Shown here one piece after another: positions 14,566 to 23,169 of a stretch of 23,502 nt of DNA; the first letter of the stretch is position 1; every line of letters starts with the position of its first letter. The notes under the pieces are model-generated. The model saw only the letters and a program-made list of their open reading frames with translations. It made no database searches and had not been told where the DNA came from. Source of the stretch: an uncultured Bacteroides sp. (GTDB lineage Bacteria; Bacteroidota; Bacteroidia; Bacteroidales; Bacteroidaceae); NCBI GenBank assembly GCA_900546645.1, contig URDR01000043.1:1-23502 (forward strand), given 5' to 3'. A program made the translations under genes and the position numbers.

Positions 14566-16533
14566 ATGATAAAGAAACCTATTTTTTCGAATGTACTTTC
14601 ACTGGCATGGAATTTACTGATTGTATATGTATGTTACTCTATTTGCCGGCTTGCGTTTTTGCTGACTAATCTTTCTATTTTCAGTGAAAAACTTGATTTC
14701 AGTTATATGTCGGGGCTGTTTGGGGCAGGAGTCATTTTTGACACGACGGCTATCTTGTATAGCAATGCTCTGTTTATCCTGCTGTTTCTCTTTCCGTTTC
14801 ACTGGAAAGAACATCCGCTGTTTTATAAGGGAGTGCGATGGGGCTTTACAGTTGTTAATACACTCTTCCTGATAACGAATCTGATAGATTGCGTTTATTT
14901 CCGCTTTTCCGGTCGCCGCACTACAATGAGTGTTTTTCAGGAATTTAGTCATGAGGGAGGCAGTAATCTGACTTCTATTTTTCTGAAAGAATTTGCTGTT
15001 AACTGGTACTTGGTGTTGCTGGCAGCGGCACTGGCTTATATGCTCTATAAATTGTATCGTGCTCCCCGGTCTTACCCGGTAAAGAACAAACTTGGTTATT
15101 ATTTGATGCAAACGGCTACGCTGGTGATTGCCATCCCGTTTGTCGTTTTCGGCATGCGTGGAGGGATGACGGCTGCCACTCGCCCCATTACCATCAGTAA
15201 TGCCAATCAGTATGCCGACCGTCCGGTGGATGCTTGCTTGGTACTCAATACTCCTTTCTCTATGTTCCGCACGTTGGGAAAGAAGGCCTTTATCATTCCT
15301 GATTATCTGCCGGAGGCTGAAGCCGGAGCCGTTTATGATCCGCTCATTCTTCCAGCCGACTCTGCACAGTTCCGTCCGATGAATGTCGTGGTGCTGATAG
15401 TGGAAAGTTTCAGCAAGGAGTTTGTCGGAAGTTTTAATTCTCATTTGGATGGGGGAACCTATAAAGGATATACCCCTTTTCTTGATTCGCTGCTGACTAA
15501 AGGTTTGACGTTCGAGTATTCATATAGCAATGGCCGGAAAAGTATCGACGGAATGCCTTCTGTACTTTCGTCTATCCCAAGTTTTGTAGAGCCGTTCTTT
15601 CTTACTCCGGCCTCACTCAATGATGTATCCAGCCTGGCAAGAGAGCTGAAGCATAAAGGATATTATTCTGCATTTTTTCATGGAGCGATGAATGGCTCGA
15701 TGGGATTTCAGGCATTTGCCAATTCGGTAGGCTTTGATAGTTATTGGGGACGTACGGAGTATAATGCAGACCCGAAGTATAATGGTGATGATGACTTTGA
15801 CGGTACATGGGCTATTTGGGATGAAGAATTCATGCAGTTCTACTGCGACCGTATGACGGAGTTCAAGCAGCCTTTTGTGACTTCTCTGTTTACAGCAACT
15901 TCGCATAATCCGTATGCTTTGCCGGAACGTTATAAGAATGTATTTCCGAAGGGTACCCATCCTATTCATGAGTGTATCGGTTATACAGATCATGCGTTGC
16001 GTAACTTCTTCGCATCGGCATCGAAGCAGCCTTGGTATGCAAATACGCTCTTTGTGCTGACTGCTGACCATGCAAGTATGAATGAGCATCCGGAGTATGT
16101 AACCGATTTGGGTGCCTATAAAGTTCCTATTTTGTTTTATGCACCGGGTATGCCGGAGTTGGCTAAAAGAGATTCTGTAACGATTGCCGAGCAAATAGAT
16201 ATTATGCCTACCGTTTTGGGTCTTTTGGGATACGATCGTCCTTATATCGGTTTTGGACAGGATATTCTTCGTACACCCGCAGCTGATAAGTTTGCAGTGA
16301 ACTATATTAATGGAAGTGGAGTTTATCAGTTCCTGAAAGGTGACTATCTGATTCAGTTTGACGGAGAGAAGGTTATTCATGCGTATCGTTTCCGAACAGA
16401 TTTGCTGATGGAGAACGATGTGAAAGATACTATGCCGCAGGATATTCGTCAAGCGATGGAGAAGCAGCTGAAATCAATTATTCAGCAATATATGCAGCGG
16501 ATGAATACGAACGGATTGGTTTACCGTGAGTAA
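14566..16533 (+). CDS. LTA synthase/sulfatase-family membrane phospho-transferase
   Basis: Inner-membrane protein of 655 residues: about five transmembrane segments in the first 210 residues, then a periplasmic alkaline phosphatase/sulfatase-fold domain. In that domain VVLIVESFSKE gives the metal ligand Glu280, the NGRKSIDGMPS block gives Ser326 as candidate nucleophile (Thr in Staphylococcus LtaS), and LTADHASM gives Asp501-His502. This is the layout of lipoteichoic acid synthase, OpgB and EptA-type enzymes, which move phosphoglycerol or phosphoethanolamine from a phospholipid to a sugar or lipid acceptor. Bacteroidales do not make lipoteichoic acid, so the acceptor is more likely lipid A, LPS core or a periplasmic glycan. 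That is inference. It is followed by a strong terminator. Confidence 0.88.
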   Translation: MIKKPIFSNVLSLAWNLLIVYVCYSICRLAFLLTNLSIFSEKLDFSYMSGLFGAGVIFDTTAILYSNALFILLFLFPFHWKEHPLFYKGVRWGFTVVNTLFLITNLIDCVYFRFSGRRTTMSVFQEFSHEGGSNLTSIFLKEFAVNWYLVLLAAALAYMLYKLYRAPRSYPVKNKLGYYLMQTATLVIAIPFVVFGMRGGMTAATRPITISNANQYADRPVDACLVLNTPFSMFRTLGKKAFIIPDYLPEAEAGAVYDPLILPADSAQFRPMNVVVLIVESFSKEFVGSFNSHLDGGTYKGYTPFLDSLLTKGLTFEYSYSNGRKSIDGMPSVLSSIPSFVEPFFLTPASLNDVSSLARELKHKGYYSAFFHGAMNGSMGFQAFANSVGFDSYWGRTEYNADPKYNGDDDFDGTWAIWDEEFMQFYCDRMTEFKQPFVTSLFTATSHNPYALPERYKNVFPKGTHPIHECIGYTDHALRNFFASASKQPWYANTLFVLTADHASMNEHPEYVTDLGAYKVPILFYAPGMPELAKRDSVTIAEQIDIMPTVLGLLGYDRPYIGFGQDILRTPAADKFAVNYINGSGVYQFLKGDYLIQFDGEKVIHAYRFRTDLLMENDVKDTMPQDIRQAMEKQLKSIIQQYMQRMNTNGLVYRE

Positions 16534-16548
16534 GTACATATCAAAGGA

Positions 16549-16603
16549 AAAGTCCCTTTGATTCAAAGAAGAGAAACTTCTGAGAGTCAAAGGGACTTTT
16601 TTT
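16549..16603 (+). terminator. Rho-independent terminator after the LTA-synthase-type gene
   Basis: AAAGTCCCTTTGA (16549-16561) pairs perfectly with TCAAAGGGACTTT (16587-16599), a 13-bp stem, and runs into a T-tract. The minus-strand flank is also suitable for typA. Confidence 0.85.
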
Positions 16604-16627
16604 ATAGATCAGTATCTGATAGGATAC

Positions 16628-18433
16628 TTATGCGTTCTTGTTGGCACGTTTACGTTCGATCTCGTCCAAGATAACCTTACGCATGCGCATGCTTTTGGGA
16701 GTAACTTCTACGTACTCATCTTCTTTGATGTATTCCAACGCTTCTTCAAGAGAGAATACAATCGGAGGAATGATACGCGCCTTGTCATCCGAACCAGATG
16801 CACGCATATTGGTCAGCTTCTTCGATTTGGTAACATTGATAACCAAATCGTTTTCATGTACGTGTTCACCTACCACTTGTCCGGCATAGACTTCATCTTG
16901 CGGGTAGATAAAGAACTTACCGCGGTCTTGCAATTTATCGATAGCATAAGCAAAAGCAGTTCCGCCTTCCATAGCAATCATTGAACCGTTAGTACGGCGA
17001 GGAATATCTCCCTTGAACGGCTGGTATTCTTTGAAGCGGTGTGCCATGATTGCTTCACCTTGAGATGCTGTCAGTACATTGGTACGCAGACCAATAATAC
17101 CGCGTGAGGGCATATCAAATTCAATGTTGACACGATCGCCTTGTGTTTCCATGGAAACCATTTCCCCTTTACGGCGAGTAACCATATCAATCATTTTGCT
17201 TGAGAACTCTTCAGGAACACTGATTGTCAGTTCTTCAATCGGCTCACATCTCACTCCGTCGATTTCCTTGAAGATAACCTGCGGCTGACCTACCTGTAAT
17301 TCGTATCCTTCACGACGCATGGTTTCAATCAAGACAGACAAGTGAAGCACACCACGTCCAGATACAATCCATTTTCCGTCTTCGTTTTCTGTTTTACGAA
17401 CACGTAATGCAAGGTTCTTATCCAACTCTTTCATCAAGCGGTCGTGGATATGGCGAGAAGTCACGAATTTACCTTCTTTTCCGAAGAACGGTGAGTCATT
17501 GATGGTAAAGAGCATGCTCATGGTCGGCTCATCGATCGCGATAGGAGGCAATGCTTCCGGATTTTCAAAATCACAGATCGTATCACCGATTTCGAATCCG
17601 TCAATACCTACGATGGCGCAGATATCACCTGAAGAAACCGATTCTACTTTTTTGCGGCCTAATCCTTCAAAGGTGTGAACTTCTTTGATTTTTGATTTCA
17701 CCATTGAACCGTCACGTTTGGCAAGCGTGATATTCATACCTTCTTTCAAGGTTCCCCGGTGAACACGTCCTACGGCAATACGTCCTGTATACGCAGAGTA
17801 GTCAAGTGAAGTAATCAACATTTGGGGAGTTCCTTCCAGCTGTTTAGGAGCAGGAATATATTTAACGATGGCATCAAGCAACGGAGCGAGGCTGTCGGTC
17901 GGTGTATTCCAATCTGTACCCATCCAGTTATTCTTGGCAGAACCGTAAAGTACGGGGAAGTCCAACTGGTCTTCAGTGGCGTTGAGGCTGAACATCAAGT
18001 CGAAAACCATTTCATATACTTCTTCCGGGCGGCAGTTAGGCTTATCAACCTTGTTCACAACCACAATGGGCTTCAGTCCGATTTGTAATGCTTTCTGTAA
18101 TACGAAGCGAGTTTGAGGCATGGGACCTTCAAACGCATCAACGAGCAGGATACATCCGTCGGCCATGTTAAGCACACGTTCCACTTCTCCACCGAAGTCA
18201 GCGTGTCCCGGAGTATCAATGATATTGATTTTCGTACCGTTGTAATTGATTGAAACGTTTTTCGAGAGAATGGTTATCCCGCGTTCGCGTTCCAAATCAT
18301 TGTTATCCAACACCAGTTCACCATTGGTTTGGTCATTGCGGAACAGATGTCCCGCCAGCATCATTTTGTCCACCAGTGTAGTCTTTCCGTGGTCTACGTG
18401 GGCAATAATGGCAATGTTTCTAATGTCTTGCAT
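16628..18433 (-). CDS. typA: TypA/BipA ribosome-associated GTPase
   Basis: Translational GTPase of 601 residues that binds the ribosome and helps 50S assembly and stress adaptation. GTPase motifs are G1 AHVDHGKTT (11-19), switch I RGITI (51-55), G3 DTPGHADF (73-80) and G4 NKVD (127-130). It has the elongation-factor domain II, domains III and V (RRKGEM, SRGIIGLR), and the BipA-specific C-terminal domain with the TNMRASGSDDK block. ATG 18433 is chosen over the in-frame ATG 18478: it gives the usual MQDIRNIAIIAHVDHGKTT start, and a TAACTTTG promoter element lies between the two. It diverges from rpsO. Confidence 0.96.
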   Translation of the reverse strand: MQDIRNIAIIAHVDHGKTTLVDKMMLAGHLFRNDQTNGELVLDNNDLERERGITILSKNVSINYNGTKINIIDTPGHADFGGEVERVLNMADGCILLVDAFEGPMPQTRFVLQKALQIGLKPIVVVNKVDKPNCRPEEVYEMVFDLMFSLNATEDQLDFPVLYGSAKNNWMGTDWNTPTDSLAPLLDAIVKYIPAPKQLEGTPQMLITSLDYSAYTGRIAVGRVHRGTLKEGMNITLAKRDGSMVKSKIKEVHTFEGLGRKKVESVSSGDICAIVGIDGFEIGDTICDFENPEALPPIAIDEPTMSMLFTINDSPFFGKEGKFVTSRHIHDRLMKELDKNLALRVRKTENEDGKWIVSGRGVLHLSVLIETMRREGYELQVGQPQVIFKEIDGVRCEPIEELTISVPEEFSSKMIDMVTRRKGEMVSMETQGDRVNIEFDMPSRGIIGLRTNVLTASQGEAIMAHRFKEYQPFKGDIPRRTNGSMIAMEGGTAFAYAIDKLQDRGKFFIYPQDEVYAGQVVGEHVHENDLVINVTKSKKLTNMRASGSDDKARIIPPIVFSLEEALEYIKEDEYVEVTPKSMRMRKVILDEIERKRANKNA

Positions 18434-18456
18434 ACTTATACCTATAGATTTGTTGG

Positions 18457-18464
18457 CAAAGTTA
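18457..18464 (-). promoter_or_regulatory. Bacteroidetes -7 element (TAACTTTG) for typA
   Basis: Minus-strand TAACTTTG lies 23 bases before the preferred typA ATG and downstream of the alternative ATG at 18478, which supports the shorter protein. Confidence 0.6.
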
Positions 18465-18541
18465 CTATTTTTCTGCATATTATTTGTTACGATAGCAAGA
18501 GATTTTTTCTGTAAATCGCTTGCTATCTGAAAGATTATCCC

Positions 18542-18549
18542 TATCTTTG
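18542..18549 (+). promoter_or_regulatory. Bacteroidetes -7 element (TATCTTTG) for rpsO
   Basis: TATCTTTG is a consensus match 41 bases before the rpsO ATG. TTGC at 18520-18523, 18 bases upstream, is a possible -33 box. The short leader is A/T rich, with AAAAGG 12 bases before the start as the likely ribosome contact. Confidence 0.65.
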
Positions 18550-18590
18550 CAACCGCAAATCAAATTTATACATTTTAAAAGGTCAAAATT

Positions 18591-18860
18591 ATGTATTTAG
18601 ACGCAGCTAAAAAACAAGAAATCTTTGAAAAGTACGGAAAGTCTAACACTGATACTGGATCAGCAGAATCTCAGATTGCATTGTTTTCATACCGTATTTC
18701 TCGCCTGACTGAGCACATGAAGCTCAACAGAAAAGATTATAGCACTGAAAGAGCTCTTACTGGATTGGTAGGAAAACGTCGTTCTTTGTTGAACTACTTG
18801 AAAGACCGCGATATCGAAAGATACCGTGCTATCGTTAAAGAGCTTGGCTTGCGTAAGTAA
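18591..18860 (+). CDS. rpsO: 30S ribosomal protein S15
   Basis: Small-subunit protein S15, 89 residues, the standard length. It binds the central domain of 16S rRNA early in assembly. The hallmark segments are present: TDTGSAESQIALFSYRI (21-37), LTEHMKLNRKDYSTER (39-54 region) and the basic GKRRSLLNYLKD block with the C-terminal RY. It is single-gene, with its own promoter and terminator, and diverges from typA. In some bacteria S15 represses its own mRNA through the leader; nothing in this short leader proves that here. Confidence 0.97.
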   Translation: MYLDAAKKQEIFEKYGKSNTDTGSAESQIALFSYRISRLTEHMKLNRKDYSTERALTGLVGKRRSLLNYLKDRDIERYRAIVKELGLRK

Positions 18861-18882
18861 TTTGTTACTTGCTGCAACACAC

Positions 18883-18926
18883 AAAAAAGCGGGTCGCTTC
18901 CTTCGGGGAAAGCGACCCGCTTTTTT
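18883..18926. terminator. Bidirectional terminator between rpsO and luxS
   Basis: AAAAAAGCGGGTCGCTT (18883-18899) pairs with AAGCGACCCGCTTTTTT (18910-18926). The loop holds CCTTCGGG, which can form a UUCG tetraloop. U-runs occur on both strands, so it can end both convergent genes. Confidence 0.9.
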
Positions 18927-18958
18927 TAGCTGACTAGTCATCAGGTTATCTTGTGCCT

Positions 18959-19438
18959 TCAGGCAGGATATACAAGATTGTCTTCCGTAAGCTGTTCCAG
19001 TACCTCATGAAGGAATTTGGCAGCTTCCCATTTAGCCATCGGAAGGTTCATCATCAGGTAATTTCCGCAGTCCTTTGGTGTAGCCCCCGGAACATCACCT
19101 TCAAACTCGGCAATGAAACGGAAGGTTTCCTGCATCAAGGGAACAATGTCATGTGAGGTTAGGTCGCCTTTCATGACCAGATAGTTTCCGGTGAGACAAC
19201 CCATCGGTCCCCAGTAAATGATTTTATCTGCCCATATAGGGTGGTTGCGGAGAAAGGTAGCGGCAAGGTGTTCCATGGTGTGGATTTCTGCTTGTCCTAA
19301 AGCCGGTTCGCGGTTTGGCTCTTTCATACGGATGTCGAATGTTGTTACAGTTTCATTGCCAACGGTATCTTTGCGTGATACATAGATGCCGCGTAACAAA
19401 CGGATGTGGTCAATGGTGAAACTTGGTATTTTTTTCAT
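18959..19438 (-). CDS. luxS: S-ribosylhomocysteine lyase LuxS
   Basis: Cleaves S-ribosylhomocysteine to homocysteine and DPD, the precursor of autoinducer-2. Length is 159 residues, usual for LuxS. The metal site is HTMEH (His53, His57) plus Cys124 in DCGNY, and the catalytic Cys81 is in GPMGCLTG, so the protein should be active. The gene lies 111 bases downstream of the Pfs nucleosidase gene, which makes its substrate, on the same strand. The gap contains no clear TAnnTTTG promoter and no clear terminator, so read-through is possible. Whether the cell uses AI-2 as a signal or only recycles methyl-cycle products cannot be told from sequence. Confidence 0.97.
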   Translation of the reverse strand: MKKIPSFTIDHIRLLRGIYVSRKDTVGNETVTTFDIRMKEPNREPALGQAEIHTMEHLAATFLRNHPIWADKIIYWGPMGCLTGNYLVMKGDLTSHDIVPLMQETFRFIAEFEGDVPGATPKDCGNYLMMNLPMAKWEAAKFLHEVLEQLTEDNLVYPA

Positions 19439-19549
19439 AAGTTGTAAGTTTGGGTTCTTAAGTTTTTTAAGCTTATAAGTTTTAGAGTCGGTAAGGTTCT
19501 GAATACCTTAGGATAATCATTTCAGAATCTTGTTTCCTTAAAACGCTAC
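19439..19549 (-). other. Leader between pfs and luxS
   Basis: AT-rich gap. It holds an element at 19444-19484 resembling one upstream of pfs, and a weak imperfect hairpin (TTCTGAAT at 19498-19505 against ATTTCAGAA at 19519-19527). No TAnnTTTG promoter is evident on the minus strand. Confidence 0.4.
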
Positions 19550-20245
19550 TTAAATCTTTCCCGGAAGTGCTTTCAGGAAGGTTTCGGTAACCCGGAAGGA
19601 ACGGTCTGCCATTTCCCCCCAGAAATTCTGGTACTGTTCAAAGTGTTGGTCGGCTCCCGGTGTGTCGCTGATGATGCGGAAGCTGATGAAAGGAACTTGG
19701 TATAAATAACATACTTGTGCTATGGAAGCAGATTCCATGTCTACAGCGAGCCCTTCGGGAAAATTATGCTTGATATCATTCAGTTCTTTACGGTCTGTAA
19801 TAAATTTATCTCCCGTGCAAATGAGTCCGCCGTGGATAGCGGTTTCGGTGTCTAATGAGAGTGCACAATTATATAGGGTGTCATTTCCTTGGAAGAAAGT
19901 AGGAAGTCCTTGAATCTGTCCGTAAGCATTTCCTTCACCGCACCATACATCGTGATATACAATTTGTTTACTCACCACTACATCCATAACATTCAGGCAA
20001 GTGTCAATACCTCCTGCCACTCCGGTGCTGATGATGCAATCGGGTTGGAAGTTACGTATGAGCTCTACAGCTCCGGCTGCAGCGTTTACCTTGCCGATGC
20101 CGCACTGCATTAATACAATGGTATTGTTTTTAATAGATCCTTCTATATAGGTAAATGGACCTTCTTTTCTTTCTGTTTTGTTTTCAAGTTGGCTTGCCAG
20201 TTGTTTCTGTTCTGAAGACATGGCGGTGATGATTCCTATTTTCAT
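19550..20245 (-). CDS. mtnN: 5'-methylthioadenosine/S-adenosylhomocysteine nucleosidase
   Basis: Removes adenine from S-adenosylhomocysteine and methylthioadenosine. Length is 231 residues, as in E. coli MtnN/Pfs. Conserved features are MKIGIITAM followed by Glu12, the STGVAGG purine/ribose block, VDMESASIAQVC carrying the ribose-binding Met-Glu, and RIISDTPG with the catalytic Asp. All the expected active-site residues are visible. The product S-ribosylhomocysteine feeds LuxS, encoded next on the same strand. The order pfs then luxS puts the consecutive steps of SAH detoxification together. No clear promoter was recognised upstream; that region contains the repeats described separately. Confidence 0.95.
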   Translation of the reverse strand: MKIGIITAMSSEQKQLASQLENKTERKEGPFTYIEGSIKNNTIVLMQCGIGKVNAAAGAVELIRNFQPDCIISTGVAGGIDTCLNVMDVVVSKQIVYHDVWCGEGNAYGQIQGLPTFFQGNDTLYNCALSLDTETAIHGGLICTGDKFITDRKELNDIKHNFPEGLAVDMESASIAQVCYLYQVPFISFRIISDTPGADQHFEQYQNFWGEMADRSFRVTETFLKALPGKI

Positions 20246-20353
20246 TGGCTTGAGTTTATAAATTATAAGTTTATAAGTTCTTGAGTTTTTTAGTTTATGG
20301 TTCTTGGTTTCTTAGCTTTATAGTCGTAAAGCCTTCTTCTAAATGGATATTTG

Positions 20354-20460
20354 TCTTTTTGTTCTTCTGTCTAAAAGCACTCCATGTTTTAGTTCTTGAG
20401 CCTTCACTATATTATGTATATCTTTTCTTTTGTCTAAAAGCATCCCATCTTTTGTTTGAG
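20354..20460. repeat. Imperfect direct repeat, two copies about 63 bases apart
   Basis: The shared core TGTCTAAAAGCA occurs at 20368 and 20431. It is preceded by a T-rich stretch and followed by CCAT, a T-run and TTGAG in both copies. Confidence 0.6.
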
Positions 20461-20527
20461 AATCATAAAAACTGAAAAACTCAAATAAACTAACGGCAAA
20501 TTTACGACTTTTCACTCGGTATTGTGT

Positions 20528-20535
20528 TATCTTTG
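20528..20535 (+). promoter_or_regulatory. Bacteroidetes -7 element (TATCTTTG) for the YfhO gene
   Basis: TATCTTTG is a consensus match 38 bases before the ATG at 20574. TTTT at 20509-20512 is the nearest -33 candidate. Confidence 0.6.
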
Positions 20536-20573
20536 CCTACTGAAAACATTAATAATTAATAAACTACTTCATT

Positions 20574-23063
20574 ATGAAAGAGTTTCGGAAAATATTTCCC
20601 GATATGGTTGCAATTATGCTTTTTGCATTGATTGCGTTTGTTTATTTCTTCCCGGCGGTAACAGAGGACCGGATTTTGGCTCAGCATGATGCCGTAGCAG
20701 GTATCGGTGCAGGGCGCGAAATGCAGGAGTATAGAGAAGCTACAGGTGAACGTACGCGTTGGACGAATGCGATTTTCGGTGGAATGCCGACTTATCAGAT
20801 GTCGCCAAGTTATGATTCTTCGGATACACTGAATGTGGTACAGAAAATTTATCGTTTGTTCTTGCCTGATTATGTATGGTATGTGTTTATCATGTTGTTG
20901 GGCTTTTACATCTTGCTCCGTGCTTTTAATTTTAAGGTCTGGATGGCAACGCTTGGTGCGGTAATCTGGGCATTCTCTTCGTACTTCTTCATTATCATTG
21001 CTGCCGGGCATATCTGGAAATTTGTGACGTTGGCATACATCCCACCTACGATTGCCGGTATGGTATTGGTGTATCGTGGGAAATATTTGTGGGGTGCTGT
21101 AGTAACTGCTTTGTTCGTGGCATTGCAAATTATGTCGAATCATCCTCAAATGAGCTATTATTTTCTTTTCGTCATGCTGTTTATGGCTATGGCATACGGC
21201 GTTTCGGCTTGGAAGGAAAAGCAAATGCCTCGTTTCTTGAAGGCAAGTGCGGTATTGGTGGTTTCCGGACTGGTAGGTGTGTGCATCAATCTTTCTAATC
21301 TGTATCATACCTATCAATACAGCAAAGAGAGTATGCGTGGAAAGAGTGAACTGGTAAAGGCAAATTCAGCCGACCAGACGGATAGCGGACTGGAGCGTAG
21401 TTATATTACACAATGGAGCTATGGTATCGGAGAAACCTTTTCATTGCTTGTTCCCAATGTAAAAGGGGGAGCTTCAGTTCCTTTAGCACAGAACGAGAAA
21501 GCAATGGAGAAAGCCAATCCGATGTATAGTGGTTTGTACAGCCAGTTGGGGCAGTACTGGGGTGAACAGCCGGGAACATCGGGTCCGGTATATGTAGGAG
21601 CTTTTGTGATGTTTCTTTTCGTCTTGGGACTGTTTGTGGTAAAAGGTCCGATGAAATGGGCATTGGCTGGAGGAACCTTATTCTCTATCTTGCTTTCATG
21701 GGGACATAACTTTATGGGACTGACCGATTTCTTTATTGACTATATTCCGATGTACAGTAAATTCCGTGCGGTTTCTTCCATTCTTGTGATTGCCGAATTT
21801 ACCATTCCGCTGTTGGCAGTCATGGCATTGAAAGAGGTGATAGAGCGTCCGCAGCTGATACGTGAACAGGCAAAAGTTTTTTATGGGAGTTTTGCTCTTA
21901 CGGGAGGGCTGGCATTGTTATTTGCCCTTGCACCCTCATTCTTCTTTCCGTCGTATGTATCTTCGGCTGAGTTGAGTGCATTACAACAAGCCATTTCTGC
22001 CGACCAGCTTGCTCCGATTCTGGTTAATTTGGAAGAGGTGCGCAGCTCCATCTTTACCTCTGATGCATGGCGCAGTTTTTTCATTATTCTATTGGGGGTA
22101 GCTTTGGTATGGATGTATGGAGCGGGGAAATTGAGAGCTTCACTATTGGTGGGTTTGCTTACTGTGCTTTGTCTGGCAGATATGTGGAGTGTGAATAAGC
22201 GTTACCTTTACGATGATCAGTTTGTGGCGAAAGGGACGGAGATGCAACCCTTCCTTCAGCCGACGGAAACCGACAAGGAAATTCTGAAAGACAAATCGCT
22301 TGATTACCGTGTGCTGAACCTATCGGTAAATACATTCAATGAAAACAATACAGCTTATTGGCATAAAAGCATCGGGGGGTATCATGCTGCGAAGCTTCGC
22401 CGCTATCAAGAACTGATAGAAACACATATTCAAGGGGAAATCACTTCCTTGTTTAAAAAACTTCCCGAAGTGGGAGGAGATATGACCCTGTTGGGTTCCG
22501 GACTGACTCCGGTCTTGAATATGCTGAATACACGTTATTATATCTTCCCGTTGCAGGGGGGAAAAACCATGCCGCTCTTTAATCCGTATGCGCTGGGCAA
22601 TGCTTGGTTTGTGGATGAAGTGAAGTATGTGGACAATGCCAATGAGGAAATAGAAGCACTTCGTTCTATCGACCTGGTACGGACGGTAGTGGTTGACAAG
22701 CGGTTTGCCGGCTGTGTGAAGTCTTCTGCTGCTGATAGTTTGAATGTCATTACACTGAAAGCATATAAGCCTAATGCCTTGACTTATGAGGTGAATACGG
22801 CAAAAGGAGGAACGGTAGTTTTCTCAGAGATCTATTATCCGGGATGGCGTTCCTATGTTGATGGTAAAGAGGTAGAGCATGGACGTGCTGACTACGTGCT
22901 TCGTGCGATGAATGTACCGGCAGGAAAGCATACCGTTGAGTTTGTATTCGATCCGCAATCGCTTCATGTGACCGAGGGAATAGCCTTTACGGCGTTGGCA
23001 CTGCTTGCAGTGGGTGTATTGCTCGCCATCGGCTTGCCTTGGTATCGTCGGCGTAAGGCATAA
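20574..23063 (+). CDS. YfhO family polytopic membrane protein
   Basis: Large membrane protein, 829 residues, of the YfhO family, GT-C-like proteins thought to take part in glycosylating envelope polymers. It has a first transmembrane segment at about 10-31, roughly a dozen more up to about residue 540, a large extracytoplasmic domain (about 545-795), and a final transmembrane segment near 800-822 before a basic end, RRRKA. The family C-terminal motif YYPGWRSYVDGKEVEHG, then RAMNVPAGKH, is clear. The acidic residues in the first loop (TEDRILAQHDAVAG) would correspond to the catalytic loop of GT-C enzymes, which is inference. In Firmicutes YfhO has been linked to teichoic acid glycosylation; a lipid-linked sugar donor is likely here, acceptor unknown. 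It is monocistronic, with its own promoter and a long downstream terminator. Confidence 0.88.
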   Translation: MKEFRKIFPDMVAIMLFALIAFVYFFPAVTEDRILAQHDAVAGIGAGREMQEYREATGERTRWTNAIFGGMPTYQMSPSYDSSDTLNVVQKIYRLFLPDYVWYVFIMLLGFYILLRAFNFKVWMATLGAVIWAFSSYFFIIIAAGHIWKFVTLAYIPPTIAGMVLVYRGKYLWGAVVTALFVALQIMSNHPQMSYYFLFVMLFMAMAYGVSAWKEKQMPRFLKASAVLVVSGLVGVCINLSNLYHTYQYSKESMRGKSELVKANSADQTDSGLERSYITQWSYGIGETFSLLVPNVKGGASVPLAQNEKAMEKANPMYSGLYSQLGQYWGEQPGTSGPVYVGAFVMFLFVLGLFVVKGPMKWALAGGTLFSILLSWGHNFMGLTDFFIDYIPMYSKFRAVSSILVIAEFTIPLLAVMALKEVIERPQLIREQAKVFYGSFALTGGLALLFALAPSFFFPSYVSSAELSALQQAISADQLAPILVNLEEVRSSIFTSDAWRSFFIILLGVALVWMYGAGKLRASLLVGLLTVLCLADMWSVNKRYLYDDQFVAKGTEMQPFLQPTETDKEILKDKSLDYRVLNLSVNTFNENNTAYWHKSIGGYHAAKLRRYQELIETHIQGEITSLFKKLPEVGGDMTLLGSGLTPVLNMLNTRYYIFPLQGGKTMPLFNPYALGNAWFVDEVKYVDNANEEIEALRSIDLVRTVVVDKRFAGCVKSSAADSLNVITLKAYKPNALTYEVNTAKGGTVVFSEIYYPGWRSYVDGKEVEHGRADYVLRAMNVPAGKHTVEFVFDPQSLHVTEGIAFTALALLAVGVLLAIGLPWYRRRKA

Positions 23064-23169
23064 AGCCGTCTGTATGGGTGGCAAACTGCCTCCTCTAAAC
23101 ATGTTTTCACGAAAATTGCCTGCACCCTACACGTTTTGAGGGTTAAGGCATTCTGAATAAATAAGTTAA

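Larger units (their letters stand above)
20246..20573. other. Repeat-bearing intergenic region between pfs and the YfhO gene
   Basis: 328 bases without a convincing gene. On the pfs side (20246-20310) are degenerate AAGTTTATAAGTT-like repeats. At 20354-20460 there is an imperfect direct repeat with a period of about 63 bases. The right end carries the YfhO gene promoter. A TTG-initiated frame at 20281-20475 spans it, but reads as a translation of the repeats. Confidence 0.5.

Noticed and set aside
15613..16452. Long minus-strand frame (279 codons) opposite the LTA-synthase-type gene
   Set aside because: It is a shadow of a well-supported gene with intact catalytic motifs. Its translation is rich in Arg, Ile and Cys with no domain pattern.
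18434..18478. Upstream ATG for typA
   Set aside because: The extra 15 residues are not part of the family, and the TAACTTTG promoter element lies inside them.
20281..20475. Plus-strand frame of 64 codons with a repeated FFCLKA segment
   Set aside because: It starts with TTG, has no ribosome site, and its repeat mirrors the underlying DNA repeat. The amino acid content looks like translated AT-rich non-coding DNA.
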